The notes: a model not told the origin generated them from the letters alone. A DNA stretch of 64,000 nt from Saccharospirillum sp043196875 (GCF_043196875.1 NZ_JBEBMX010000005.1:1-64000), one strand, 5' to 3'; numbered from the stretch's first letter, positions 37,406-49,317 are shown. Made by a program: numbers and translations.

Positions 37406-38227
37406 TTGAGTGGAAACTGTCGAAAGGCGTCAAAATTTATGACAGTTGCCTGTTTCGGACTGCTGCTAAACGCCTGTGTGAACAACTCGGCCTACCGTTC
37501 TCTTGACGGCGATTCTTTGCCGTTCACAAGCCGTAACAATACCAATTCTGCCAGCGCCAGCATCGATCGTCCCGATCGCTACCGGGTGCGTTCAGGCGAT
37601 ACCCTGTTTTCCATCGCATTCCGCTATGGGCTTGATTATCGCAAGCTTGCCCGCGCAAATGACATTGATTCCAGCTATACCATCTTCGCCGGTCAAATGC
37701 TGGAATTGCGGGAGTCTGGGGGCTCTGGTAGTGCCAGTACTAGTACCAATTCGAGCCGTACAGCCTCTGGAGGTAGTGGCTCATCTGCTTCGGTTACAAA
37801 CGATAACAGTCAAAATTCCGGCGTCAACGCATCCACGTCCGCATCCGCTGCAGCGCCCAATATTCAATGGGTCTGGCCACATGACGGCACTATAGTGCGA
37901 ACATTTAATGCTAATGTATCCGATCGAAAAGGCGTTGATATCAGGGGGCAGTTTGGAGATTCTGTCAAAGCCGCCGCCGAGGGGTCAGTTGTCTACGCAG
38001 GCAATGGACTACCCGGCTATGGCAACCTGATCATTCTCGAACACAGCAACGCCTTGTTGAGTGCTTACGCCTTCAACCAGGAACTGCTGGTCTCTGAACA
38101 AGATCAGGTGCGCAAAGGGCAGGAGATTGCCCGGATGGGCAGGCAGGGAGATCAACCTGGCCTGCACTTCGAGATAAGGCGGGAAGGCAAACCGGTGAAC
38201 CCCGAGCAGTATTTACCACGGAGGTAG
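37406..38227 (+). CDS. nlpD: Murein hydrolase activator NlpD, lipoprotein
   Basis: About 273 residues. A lipoprotein signal ends in the lipobox LLNAC; a LysM domain follows (RVRSGDTLFSIAFRYGL to MLEL), then a Ser/Thr/Ala/Gly-rich linker and a C-terminal LytM (M23) domain. The LytM domain lacks the first catalytic His (the block reads DRKGVDIRG) and has SAYAFN where active enzymes have a His-x-His, so it is enzymatically dead like E. coli NlpD, which activates amidase AmiC at the septum. The start is probably TTG at 37406, nine bases after GGAG, since it gives a charged n-region; GTG at 37361 and ATG at 37439 are alternatives. rpoS follows, as usual. Confidence 0.9.
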   Translation: MSGNCRKASKFMTVACFGLLLNACVNNSAYRSLDGDSLPFTSRNNTNSASASIDRPDRYRVRSGDTLFSIAFRYGLDYRKLARANDIDSSYTIFAGQMLELRESGGSGSASTSTNSSRTASGGSGSSASVTNDNSQNSGVNASTSASAAAPNIQWVWPHDGTIVRTFNANVSDRKGVDIRGQFGDSVKAAAEGSVVYAGNGLPGYGNLIILEHSNALLSAYAFNQELLVSEQDQVRKGQEIARMGRQGDQPGLHFEIRREGKPVNPEQYLPRR

Positions 38228-38283
38228 CTGGTTTAAGTCTGGCCTAGGTCGGTCGATAGAACCGACATACGACGCACAGGTGA

Positions 38284-39330
38284 ATGACTATGGCAGCACT
38301 CAGGGAACACGATTCCGCTGTGGCGGATGACCAGTTCAAGCAGTACCAGGACCTGCTCGATTCTTCGAGCTTTGATGAAAACCTGGCTTCTCTAAAAGAA
38401 GACCCTGATGCCCGGCAACTCGACGAGGACGTCGACAGCGATGCTGAGGAATCGGAATTCCGTGATGCGCTAAGCAGTAATGCTGGATTGCAGCGCTCGC
38501 TGGACGCTACCCAGATGTACCTGAATGAGATCGGCTTCTCTCCGCTGTTAAGCCCGGAAGAGGAAGTCTATTTCGCACGCCTGGCTCGTAAAGGTGAGCC
38601 GGCCGGCCGCAAACGCATGATTGAAAGTAACCTGCGTTTGGTGGTCAAGATTGCGCGCCGCTATCTGAACCGCGGTCTGACGCTGCTCGATCTGATCGAA
38701 GAAGGCAACCTGGGCTTGATCCGGGCGGTCGAGAAGTTCGATCCAGAGCGCGGCTTCCGTTTTTCCACCTATGCTACCTGGTGGATTCGGCAGACTATTG
38801 AGCGCGCCATCATGAATCAGACGCGGACCATCCGTTTGCCGATTCATGTCGTTAAAGAATTGAATGTTTATCTGCGTGCGGCCCGTGAACTGACTCAGAA
38901 GCTGGATCACGAGCCGACCGCAGAAGATATCGCCGAACTGCTCGAGCGTCCGGTGGAAGATGTGAAACGCATGCTGGCGCTGAATGAACGCGTGACCTCG
39001 GTGGATACGCCGATTGGTCCGAGTTCTGAAAAAAGCCTGCTCGACACCATCGCTGATGAAAAATCAGCCGATCCGTCGGAGACGCTGCAGGAAGACAACA
39101 TGCGTTCCAGCATCGATGGCTGGCTGGATGAGTTGTCTGAAAAACAGCGTGAAGTCGTGGCCCGACGCTTTGGTCTGCGTGGTTATGAAACCAGCACGCT
39201 GGAAGAAGTCGGTCGTGAGATTGGTCTGACGCGTGAACGGGTGCGCCAGATTCAGGTTGAAGCGCTGCGTCGTCTGCGCGATATCATGGAAAAGCAAGGG
39301 TTGTCGGCTACCGCCTTGTTTGGTGCCTGA
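38284..39330 (+). CDS. rpoS: RNA polymerase sigma factor RpoS (sigma 38)
   Basis: A 348-residue group 2 sigma factor for stationary phase and general stress. Region 2 contains NLRLVVKIARRYLNRGL and FSTYATWWIRQTIERA; the segment MNQTRTIRLPIHVVKELNVY is RpoS-specific; region 4 ends in LTRERVRQIQVEALRRLRD. The acidic N-terminus (about residues 1-70) is typical of Pseudomonas-type RpoS. The start is ATG at 38284 or 38290. As in related bacteria, its promoter probably lies within nlpD. A terminator follows, shared with fdxA. Confidence 0.97.
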   Translation: MTMAALREHDSAVADDQFKQYQDLLDSSSFDENLASLKEDPDARQLDEDVDSDAEESEFRDALSSNAGLQRSLDATQMYLNEIGFSPLLSPEEEVYFARLARKGEPAGRKRMIESNLRLVVKIARRYLNRGLTLLDLIEEGNLGLIRAVEKFDPERGFRFSTYATWWIRQTIERAIMNQTRTIRLPIHVVKELNVYLRAARELTQKLDHEPTAEDIAELLERPVEDVKRMLALNERVTSVDTPIGPSSEKSLLDTIADEKSADPSETLQEDNMRSSIDGWLDELSEKQREVVARRFGLRGYETSTLEEVGREIGLTRERVRQIQVEALRRLRDIMEKQGLSATALFGA

Positions 39331-39351
39331 TTTAACCACTCGCCAATAAAA

Positions 39352-39378
39352 AAAGAGCGCCTCTGGCGCTCTTTTTTT
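39352..39378. terminator. Bidirectional terminator between rpoS and fdxA
   Basis: GAGCGCC / GGCGCTC stem with TCT loop, flanked by a seven-A run and a seven-T run, midway between the convergent genes. Confidence 0.92.
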
Positions 39379-39406
39379 ATCTGCAAATTCTGGGCTGGAA
39401 AAGCTC

Positions 39407-39730
39407 TCAGCGTTCCAGCGCTGCTAGTTTGCCCGGCTGGCCGTCGGCTTCAGCAGCACCTGGCAATGGATCTTTGCGTTCGTTGATATTGGGCCAGACT
39501 TCCGACAGCTCGGCGTTGAGCTCGATAAACTCAATCTGATTGGCAGGCACTTCGTCTTCAGAAACGATGGCTTCAGCCGGGCATTCGGGCTCACACAGCG
39601 CGCAGTCGATGCACTCGTCCGGATGAATGACCAGGAAGTTCGGGCCTTCGTAAAAGCAATCCACCGGGCAGACTTCAACACAATCGGTGTACTTGCACTT
39701 AATGCAGTTCTCGATGACAACAAAGGCCAT
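39407..39730 (-). CDS. fdxA: 7Fe ferredoxin (FdxA)
   Basis: A 107-residue ferredoxin of the Azotobacter FdI class, carrying one [3Fe-4S] and one [4Fe-4S] cluster. After removal of Met1 the cysteines fall at 8, 11, 16, 20, 24, 39, 42, 45 and 49, the FdI positions (CIKCKYTDCVEVC and CIDCALCEPEC). It probably serves as a low-potential electron carrier or redox regulator. The fdxA-mutS neighbourhood next to rpoS is conserved in Pseudomonas. Confidence 0.96.
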   Translation of the reverse strand: MAFVVIENCIKCKYTDCVEVCPVDCFYEGPNFLVIHPDECIDCALCEPECPAEAIVSEDEVPANQIEFIELNAELSEVWPNINERKDPLPGAAEADGQPGKLAALER

Positions 39731-39879
39731 GCAACGACTCTCCCCAATCGAATTCGTAAGGTGTGCGTATTCTAGTGATCCCCCCGGGCCCTCTCAAGCC
39801 GCCACTAAGACGAAAAGACCAGTTTTTTATCGCCAGGGGGAATAAAAACTCAAATTTCTCTAAGTATTGAGTATCGTTC

Positions 39880-42540
<2,661 letters not shown>

Positions 42541-42570
42541 GGTATTCGAATCAGAGTCAGGATGAAACGT

Positions 42571-43056
42571 ATGGTCAGCGACGATCAGAACATCGTTCGA
42601 TTAGCTCAAAGACTGCTGGCGTCTGGTTCACGTCTGGTTACCGTGGAAAGTTGTACCGGCGGAATGATCGCCGCCGCCTTAACCGATATGGCCGGTAGCT
42701 CGGACTGGTATGAAGGCGGTTGGGTCACCTATTCCAATGAACTCAAGCAGGCGTTGGGCGTACCCGCTCGAGGCATTGAGCAACATGGCGCGGTCAGTGA
42801 ACAGGTGGCGCGCGCCATGGCTGAAGCCGGCCGGCGTCAGGCCGGGGTTGATTATTCCGTCGCTGTGACCGGCGTTGCCGGGCCCGGGGGTGGCAGTGTG
42901 GAAAAACCCGTTGGCACGGTCTGGATCGGCTGGGCACTGGGTGATCAGACTCAGGCAGAACGTTTTCAATTTGGCGGTGATCGAGCCGCCGTACGCGAGC
43001 AAACCGTTCAAGCAGCCCTGTCGGGTTTGCTGGAGCGCTTAGCCAATACAATTTGA
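42571..43056 (+). CDS. pncC: Nicotinamide-nucleotide amidase (CinA C-terminal family)
   Basis: A 161-residue stand-alone CinA C-terminal domain. TVESCTGGMIAAALTDMAGSS, SNELKQALGV and VTGVAGPGGGS...KPVGTVW are the family motifs; PncC deamidates nicotinamide mononucleotide to recycle pyridine nucleotides. The ATG at 42571 was preferred because AGG (42559-42561) is nine bases away, whereas it abuts the ATG at 42562. It lies just before recA, the cinA-recA linkage common in bacteria, and may partly share SOS-linked transcription. Confidence 0.92.
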   Translation: MVSDDQNIVRLAQRLLASGSRLVTVESCTGGMIAAALTDMAGSSDWYEGGWVTYSNELKQALGVPARGIEQHGAVSEQVARAMAEAGRRQAGVDYSVAVTGVAGPGGGSVEKPVGTVWIGWALGDQTQAERFQFGGDRAAVREQTVQAALSGLLERLANTI

Positions 43057-43087
43057 ACTTGTCGGTGCAGGCTGACCTGTGCCAGAA

Positions 43088-43107
43088 TACTGTTCATTCA
43101 TACAGTA
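43088..43107 (+). promoter_or_regulatory. LexA operator (SOS box) of recA
   Basis: TACTGTTCATTCATACAGTA is a near-perfect match to the gammaproteobacterial LexA box (CTG-N10-CAG with flanking TA/TA), 50 bp before the recA start. It predicts repression of recA-recX by LexA and induction by DNA damage. Confidence 0.93.
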
Positions 43108-43156
43108 AAAGGTGTTGGCGAGTCTGACACCCGTCGACAGCCTCAGGGGGAACACC

Positions 43157-44215
43157 ATGGACACCAATAAAGAGAAAGCCTTATCCGCAGCCTTAAGCCA
43201 GATCGAGCGTCAGTTCGGCAAGGGTTCGGTAATGCGCATGGGCGACCAAAAGCACGTATCGGTGCCGGCGATTTCCACAGGCTCCCTGGGGCTGGATATC
43301 GCCCTGGGCATTGGCGGTTTGCCAAAAGGCCGGGTCGTGGAGATCTATGGGCCAGAAGCCTCGGGTAAAACGACTTTGACATTGCAAGTTGTTGCTGAAG
43401 CTCAGAAAGCCGGCGGCACCTGCGCCTTTGTCGATGCCGAGCATGCGCTCGACCCGTCCTACGCCAACAAGCTGGGCGTTAATGTGGATGACCTGCTGGT
43501 GTCCCAGCCCGATACCGGTGAGCAGGCACTGGAAATCGCCGACATGCTGGTGCGTTCCAATGCCGTCGACGTTATCGTCATCGACTCCGTTGCCGCCCTG
43601 GTACCCAAGGCTGAAATCGAAGGTGAAATGGGCGATATGCACGTTGGCCTGCAGGCGCGCTTAATGTCTCAGGCGCTGCGTAAGATCACCGGCAATATCA
43701 AGACCGCCAACTGCCTGGTGATCTTTATTAACCAGATTCGTATGAAGATCGGCGTGATGTTTGGCAGCCCGGAAACCACCACCGGTGGTAACGCGCTGAA
43801 GTTCTATTCCTCGGTTCGTCTCGACATTCGCCGCACCGGTACCATCAAAGAAGGCGACGAAGTGGTCGGTTCCGAAACCCGGGTCAAGGTGGTTAAAAAC
43901 AAGGTAGCACCGCCGTTCAAACAGGCCGAGTTCCAGATCCACTATGGTAAGGGTATCTACCATATGGGCGAGGTGATCGATCTGGGCGTTAAGCTGGGCG
44001 TGGTAGAAAAATCCGGTGCCTGGTACAGCTATCAGGGCGATAAAATCGGCCAGGGCAAGGCGAATGCCGCCAAGTATCTGGAAGATAATCCGGAAGTGGC
44101 GCAGGCCATTGAAGCTAAAATCCGTGAAGCCTATCTGGTTACCAGCAAGGCTCCGGAAGAGGCTGAAGCGGCCGATAAAACCGAAGACGCAGACAAACCC
44201 CAAATCGAAGCTTGA
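43157..44215 (+). CDS. recA: Recombinase RecA
   Basis: A 352-residue RecA. Walker A is EIYGPEASGKTTL; VDAEHALDPSYA, the DSVAALVPKAEIEGEMGD block and the L2 loop (FGSPETTTGGNALKFYSS) are intact, and the C-terminal tail is acidic. It forms filaments on single-stranded DNA for recombination and stimulates LexA self-cleavage. The ATG at 43157 follows AGGGGGAAC. The LexA box upstream and recX downstream complete the standard SOS unit. Confidence 0.98.
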   Translation: MDTNKEKALSAALSQIERQFGKGSVMRMGDQKHVSVPAISTGSLGLDIALGIGGLPKGRVVEIYGPEASGKTTLTLQVVAEAQKAGGTCAFVDAEHALDPSYANKLGVNVDDLLVSQPDTGEQALEIADMLVRSNAVDVIVIDSVAALVPKAEIEGEMGDMHVGLQARLMSQALRKITGNIKTANCLVIFINQIRMKIGVMFGSPETTTGGNALKFYSSVRLDIRRTGTIKEGDEVVGSETRVKVVKNKVAPPFKQAEFQIHYGKGIYHMGEVIDLGVKLGVVEKSGAWYSYQGDKIGQGKANAAKYLEDNPEVAQAIEAKIREAYLVTSKAPEEAEAADKTEDADKPQIEA

Positions 44216-44266
44216 TCTGATCCTAGCGGCGGGCGCTTGATCAAGCCGCCCGCCGCTATTACCGCT

Positions 44267-44743
44267 ATGGCCGATACCCCCTGGAATACCGCTTTAAATA
44301 TTCTGGCTCGCCGCGAACACAGCCGGGCAGAGCTCGCGCGCAAGCTGGAACAGCGTTTTCCTGATCAGACCGACAGTGTGACTGAAGCGCTGGATCGTCT
44401 CGCAGAGCAGGGGCTGCAAGATGACCAGCGCTTTGCCGAAGCTTTCTTCCGCAGTCAGTTGGAGCGTAATCGTGGCCCCATCCGCATGCGTCACGAAGCC
44501 CGCCAGAAAGGCATTGCCGAGGCGATGGAAGCGCAACTGGCCGAGGCTGAAGTTGATTGGTATGAATTGGCGTTGGATGCAGCGACTCGTAAGCTGGGCC
44601 GTGATGATCCGTCCGAGCCCAAGGTCCAGGCCCGCCTGGCGCGTTTCCTGGCTTATCGCGGGTTTGACGGCGAATGCGTCCGTGCCGTCCTGTCTCAACT
44701 GCGTGCAACGCGCTCCGATGATGATTTCGAGTTCATCGATTAA
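44267..44743 (+). CDS. recX: Regulatory protein RecX
   Basis: A 158-residue three-helix-repeat protein that caps or destabilises RecA filaments. NILARREHSRAELARKL (first repeat) and QDDQRFAEAFFRSQLERNRGPIRMRHEARQKGI (second repeat, split by conserved basic residues) are typical. ATG at 44267 was chosen; a TTG at 44237 is also in frame and neither has a strong ribosome-binding site. It follows recA by about 50 bp with no terminator seen, consistent with read-through from the SOS promoter. Confidence 0.93.
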   Translation: MADTPWNTALNILARREHSRAELARKLEQRFPDQTDSVTEALDRLAEQGLQDDQRFAEAFFRSQLERNRGPIRMRHEARQKGIAEAMEAQLAEAEVDWYELALDAATRKLGRDDPSEPKVQARLARFLAYRGFDGECVRAVLSQLRATRSDDDFEFID

Positions 44744-44924
44744 CCCCTTTTATCGCCTCAAAACCCCTTGTCTACTGGTGTCCGCAGAACCTTCTGTGTA
44801 ACATTAGCGCCCTTTGAAACGACTGTATTTTCGCCACACAGCCAGTTGTTTTGTCACTCTTTTCCAAGGTGCGGTCCAACATTCAGGGCGCGCGACCGGT
44901 GCGGTAAAGGACGCAAGCTAGATA

Positions 44925-47528
44925 ATGAAGACTTCTGAAATACGCCGACGTTTCCTCGATTATTTCGTCAGTCAGGGCCATACCGAAGTTGAAAGCGGCT
45001 CTCTGGTACCGGGCAATGATCCGACCTTGTTGTTTACCAACGCCGGTATGGTGCCCTTTAAGGACGTCTTTCTGGGCCAGGACAAACGCTCCTATAACCG
45101 TGCTGTTACCTCTCAGCGCTGCGTGCGCGCCGGTGGTAAGCACAACGATTTAGAAAACGTTGGCTATACCGCTCGCCATCACACCTTCTTTGAAATGCTC
45201 GGCAACTTCAGTTTTGGTGATTATTTTAAACGCGATGCCATCCGTTTCGCCTGGACCTTTCTGACCCAGGAATTGGGCCTGCCGAAAGAGCGTCTGTGGG
45301 TCACTGTCTATCATGATGATGACGAAGCTGCGGATATCTGGATTAACGAAATCGGTGTGCCGGCGGATCGACTTTCCCGGCTGGGCGAGAAAGACAATTT
45401 CTGGTCCATGGGCGACACCGGTCCTTGTGGTCCGTCCTCAGAAATTTTCTATGACCACGGTCCGGAAGTTCCCGGTGGTCCTCCGGGCAGCCCGGATGAT
45501 GATCTCGATCGCTATATCGAAATCTGGAACCTGGTGTTTATGCAATTCGATCAGGCCGCTGATGGCACTCGTACGCCATTGCCGCGTCCGTCTATTGATA
45601 CCGGCATGGGACTGGAGCGTCTTGCTGCTGTGCTGCAGCAGGTGCATTCCAACTATGAAATTGATCTGTTCCAGAATCTGATTCGTGCCGTTATGGCGGC
45701 GACCGGTTGCGACGATGTCGAAAACCGTTCGCTGCGTGTTATTGCCGACCACATCCGTTCGACGGCTTTCCTGATCATCGATGGCGTTGTGCCTTCGAAT
45801 GAAGGTCGTGGCTACGTACTGCGCCGTATTATGCGTCGCGCTATTCGCCACGGTTACAAGCTGGGTCAGAACGAGCCTTTCTTTTATAAGCTGATCGATG
45901 CGCTGGGACAGCAGATGGGTGAAGCCTATCCGCAATTGCTCAGTATGAAAGAGCATCTGCAGAAAGTGATTCTGCTCGAAGAAGAACAGTTTGCTCGTAC
46001 CCTGGACAACGGTATGGAGGTTTTAGAGGCCGGTATTGCCGAGTTAAGTGGTAAGACACTGCCTGGCGAGTTGGTCTTCCGTCTCTACGATACCTATGGC
46101 TTCCCGGCCGATTTGACCGCCGACGTCGCTCGTGAGCGCGATCTTGAAATCGACATGGCGGGTTTCGAAGAGCAGATGGAAGCTCAGCGTCAGCGCGCGC
46201 GTTCGGCCAGCAAATTTCGCATGGACAAAGATCTCGATCTGCAATTGGCAGGTGCCACCGACTTCCTCGGTTATGACAGCCTGGTTGGCGAAGGTCGGGT
46301 TATCAAATTACTGCAAAGCGGTGAGTCGGTTGATCAACTGAACGCTGGCGATGATGGTGTGATCATTCTGGACCGCACGCCTTTTTATGCGGAGTCCGGC
46401 GGCCAGATCGGCGATCATGGTCAGCTCAGCGCTCAGGACGTTGAGGTGGTGGTCGATGATTGCACCAAGTTGCAGGGCCATCACTTGCATCAGGTACGCG
46501 TGCAATCGGGCACGGTAAAACTGGGTGACACCCTCCAGGCAACGGTTGCCCGCGCCGAACGTGAAAACACCATGCGTCACCACAGTGCGACTCACCTTTT
46601 GCATGCGGCTTTGCGTGAAGTTCTTGGCGATCACGTTCAGCAGCGTGGTTCGCTGGTTACCTATGACAAACTGCGTTTTGACTTCTCGCATCTCGAAGCG
46701 GTAACGCCCAAAGAATTGCGTCTGATCGAACAACGCGTCAACGAGCAGGTGTTCGCCAATACCGAAGTGAGCACCGAGCTGATGCCGATCGAGCAAGCCA
46801 AGGCAAAAGGCGCTATGGCGCTGTTCGGTGAAAAATACGACGACGAAGTTCGTGTTTTGACCATGGGTATCAATAACTATTCGATTGAACTTTGTGGCGG
46901 CACTCACGTTCGTCGCACTGGGGATATTGGTCTGGTGCGTCTGGTATCTGAAACCGGTATTGCCTCGGGTGTTCGCCGTATTGAAGCAGTAGCCGGACCT
47001 TATGCCTTGGCTGAGGTTCATCTGCAGGAAGATCGCTTGGACCAGGTTGCCGCTGTTTTTAAAACCGGTACTGACCAGGTTGTTGACCGGGCAACACAGG
47101 CGCAGCAGCGGGTGCGTGAACTGGAGCGCTCGGTTGAGCAACTGAAAACCAAACTTGCCTCCAATGCTGGTACCGATCTGGCCGCCAGCGCTGTGGAAAT
47201 CGGTGGCATCAAGGTGTTGGCCGCGGTACTTGAAGGCGCCGATGCCAAGACTCTGCGCGCCACCCTGGATCAGTTAAAAGACAAATTGCAGACGGCGGCC
47301 ATCGTGTTGGCAGCGGTTAACGACGGCAAGGTGCAGTTGGCGGCCGGGGTAACCAAAGACAGCATTGATCGTCTCAAAGCCGGTGACCTGGTTAATCAGG
47401 TCGCCAGTCAGGTGGGTGGTAAAGGCGGTGGTAAGCCGGATATGGCCATGGCCGGCGGCAGTGAGCCGGAAAAACTCGCCGATGCATTGGCATCGGTGCC
47501 AGCCTGGGTCGAACAACAACTGGGCTGA
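44925..47528 (+). CDS. alaS: Alanyl-tRNA synthetase
   Basis: An 867-residue class II synthetase that charges tRNA-Ala. The aminoacylation domain starts EIRRRFLDYFVSQGHTEV and contains the GMVPFKDVFLG and GGKHNDLENVG blocks; the editing domain has HHSATHLLHAAL and CGGTHVRRTGDIG as zinc-binding motifs; the C-Ala domain ends the protein. About 180 bp separate it from recX, with no clear promoter identified. alaS-lysC-csrA is the conserved gammaproteobacterial order. Confidence 0.98.
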   Translation: MKTSEIRRRFLDYFVSQGHTEVESGSLVPGNDPTLLFTNAGMVPFKDVFLGQDKRSYNRAVTSQRCVRAGGKHNDLENVGYTARHHTFFEMLGNFSFGDYFKRDAIRFAWTFLTQELGLPKERLWVTVYHDDDEAADIWINEIGVPADRLSRLGEKDNFWSMGDTGPCGPSSEIFYDHGPEVPGGPPGSPDDDLDRYIEIWNLVFMQFDQAADGTRTPLPRPSIDTGMGLERLAAVLQQVHSNYEIDLFQNLIRAVMAATGCDDVENRSLRVIADHIRSTAFLIIDGVVPSNEGRGYVLRRIMRRAIRHGYKLGQNEPFFYKLIDALGQQMGEAYPQLLSMKEHLQKVILLEEEQFARTLDNGMEVLEAGIAELSGKTLPGELVFRLYDTYGFPADLTADVARERDLEIDMAGFEEQMEAQRQRARSASKFRMDKDLDLQLAGATDFLGYDSLVGEGRVIKLLQSGESVDQLNAGDDGVIILDRTPFYAESGGQIGDHGQLSAQDVEVVVDDCTKLQGHHLHQVRVQSGTVKLGDTLQATVARAERENTMRHHSATHLLHAALREVLGDHVQQRGSLVTYDKLRFDFSHLEAVTPKELRLIEQRVNEQVFANTEVSTELMPIEQAKAKGAMALFGEKYDDEVRVLTMGINNYSIELCGGTHVRRTGDIGLVRLVSETGIASGVRRIEAVAGPYALAEVHLQEDRLDQVAAVFKTGTDQVVDRATQAQQRVRELERSVEQLKTKLASNAGTDLAASAVEIGGIKVLAAVLEGADAKTLRATLDQLKDKLQTAAIVLAAVNDGKVQLAAGVTKDSIDRLKAGDLVNQVASQVGGKGGGKPDMAMAGGSEPEKLADALASVPAWVEQQLG

Positions 47529-47576
47529 GCAACGTGCTTAGCCTCAATCAGCATCCTGCAGTCGGGAACGAAACGG

Positions 47577-48809
47577 ATGGCGTTATACGTTCATAAGTAC
47601 GGCGGCACATCAGTCGGTTCGGTTGAGCGCATCGAACATGTCGCCGATAAGGTAAAAGCCGCTCGCGATGCCGGTGACGATATTGTCGTCGTGGTGTCTG
47701 CCATGAGTGGCGAAACCAATCGCTTGGTCGATTTAGCCAAAGGCATTACTGAGCAACCCAATCCACGCGAGATGGATGTGCTGCTGTCGACCGGGGAGCA
47801 GGTCACCATCGCCTTGTTGACGATGGCTTTGCATAAGCGTGGTTGTGCGGCGCGTTCCTATACTGGCGATCAGGTCCGCATTCTCACTGACAGCGCTCAC
47901 ACCAAGGCGCGCATTCGTCATATCGATGTCGATGCCATGCAAAAAGACCTCAAAGCCGGCCGCGTTCTGGTGGTCGCAGGTTTTCAGGGTGTCGATGAAT
48001 TGGGTAATACCACGACGCTGGGCCGAGGCGGTTCTGACACCACAGCCGTTGCGCTGGCAGCTGCGTTGAAGGCCGACGAATGCCGCATCTATACCGATGT
48101 CGATGGTGTTTACACCACCGATCCGCGCGTGGTTGATCGCGCTCGTCGCCTGGAACAAATCACCTTCGAAGAAATGCTGGAAATGGCCAGTCTGGGTTCG
48201 AAAGTGTTGCAGATTCGCTCGGTCGAATTTGCGGGCAAATACAATGTGCCGTTGCGGGTGCTGTCCAGCTTTGAGGATGGCCCCGGTACCCTGATTACGC
48301 TGGAGGAAGAGAGCAAGATGGAACAGCCCGTCATTTCAGGTATTGCCTTCAACCGGGACGAAGCCAAGCTGACGGTCCTCGGTGTGCCCGATATTCCGGG
48401 CGTTGCCAGCCGTATTCTGGGCCCGGTCAGCGCTGCCAATATCGAAGTGGACATGATCGTCCAGAACGTCGCGGCCGATAACAGTACCGACTTCACCTTT
48501 ACCGTCCATCGCAACGATTACGAACGCGTCCAGCAGGTATTGAGCGAAGTTGCCAACGACCTGGGTGCGCGGGAAGTACGGGGTGATTCGGCGATTGGCA
48601 AGGTGTCTATTGTCGGTGTCGGCATGCGCTCACACGCCGGCGTGGCCTCTAAGATGTTCGATACACTGGCGGCCGAAAACATCAATATTCAGATGATTTC
48701 GACCTCGGAGATCAAGGTATCGGTGGTGATCGCGGAAAAATACCTTGAATTGGCGGTACGTGCCCTCCATTCAGCATTCGAACTGGATGAGCCCGCGGAA
48801 AGCCGCTAA
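47577..48809 (+). CDS. lysC: Aspartate kinase
   Basis: A 410-residue single-function aspartokinase of the Pseudomonas type, first step of the lysine/threonine/methionine branch that also supplies DAP for DapD and DapC here. The kinase domain begins YVHKYGGTSVGSVERI and carries LGRGGSDTTAVALAAAL; two C-terminal ACT domains (about residues 265-400, with VSIVGVGMRSHAGVASKMF) mediate feedback by lysine and threonine. ATG at 47577. Confidence 0.97.
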   Translation: MALYVHKYGGTSVGSVERIEHVADKVKAARDAGDDIVVVVSAMSGETNRLVDLAKGITEQPNPREMDVLLSTGEQVTIALLTMALHKRGCAARSYTGDQVRILTDSAHTKARIRHIDVDAMQKDLKAGRVLVVAGFQGVDELGNTTTLGRGGSDTTAVALAAALKADECRIYTDVDGVYTTDPRVVDRARRLEQITFEEMLEMASLGSKVLQIRSVEFAGKYNVPLRVLSSFEDGPGTLITLEEESKMEQPVISGIAFNRDEAKLTVLGVPDIPGVASRILGPVSAANIEVDMIVQNVAADNSTDFTFTVHRNDYERVQQVLSEVANDLGAREVRGDSAIGKVSIVGVGMRSHAGVASKMFDTLAAENINIQMISTSEIKVSVVIAEKYLELAVRALHSAFELDEPAESR

Positions 48810-48837
48810 GGTTTCCCAGCATATTATTAGGTAAGAA

Positions 48838-48869
48838 ACAGCGTTGTTCGCTGCCCCGAACAACGCTGT
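48838..48869. repeat. Perfect 13-bp inverted repeat between lysC and csrA
   Basis: ACAGCGTTGTTCG pairs perfectly with CGAACAACGCTGT around the loop CTGCCC, 28 bases after the lysC stop. No T-run follows, so it is not a textbook intrinsic terminator; it may stabilise the lysC mRNA end or end transcription inefficiently. Confidence 0.8.
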
Positions 48870-49009
48870 GGCCTGACAGCAGTTGAGTCGGCCATTGTTA
48901 GGTGTAAGTGGTCTTTCTATGGGGATGCTTGAAGTCACGACTAACGGCTGATGGCGGACCTGGTAGGAGCTGGATAATAAGTAGTTCCAGATAACTTAGG
49001 AGAATTTCG

Positions 49010-49204
49010 ATGCTTATTTTGACTCGCCGCGTGGGTGAAACCCTGATGGTGGGTGACGAAGTAACTGTCACCGTACTTGGCGTCAAAGGGAATCAGGTCC
49101 GTATTGGCGTAAACGCGCCCAAGGATGTTGCTGTACACCGCGAGGAAATTTATCAGCGCATTCAGCGGGAAATGGGTCAGCCTGAAGGTGACGAAGAGGT
49201 TTAA
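49010..49204 (+). CDS. csrA: Carbon storage regulator CsrA/RsmA
   Basis: A 64-residue RNA-binding dimer that binds GGA motifs in mRNA leaders and represses or stabilises translation. MLILTRRVGETLMVGDEV and VRIGVNAPKDVAVHREEIY are diagnostic, including the RNA-contacting Arg44-equivalent in the HREEIY region. AGGAGA lies six bases before the ATG. The leader (48920-49005) contains five GGA triplets, compatible with autoregulation. It is followed by tRNA-Ser and tRNA-Arg as in Pseudomonas. Confidence 0.98.
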   Translation: MLILTRRVGETLMVGDEVTVTVLGVKGNQVRIGVNAPKDVAVHREEIYQRIQREMGQPEGDEEV

Positions 49205-49317
49205 GCTCATTTTTAAGGCTAGCGTCACTTGCCCGATAAGATGAGCTAATCGCTTAATTTTATTGAGTTTTTTCCTTTCATTTTGGAAATAACATGGTAA
49301 GATGCGCGCCGTTGTTC

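Noticed and set aside
39331..39406. Possible rsmZ-like small RNA between rpoS and fdxA, where Pseudomonas has one
   Set aside because: Only 76 bp are available and most of it is the shared terminator; no cluster of GGA hairpins is present.
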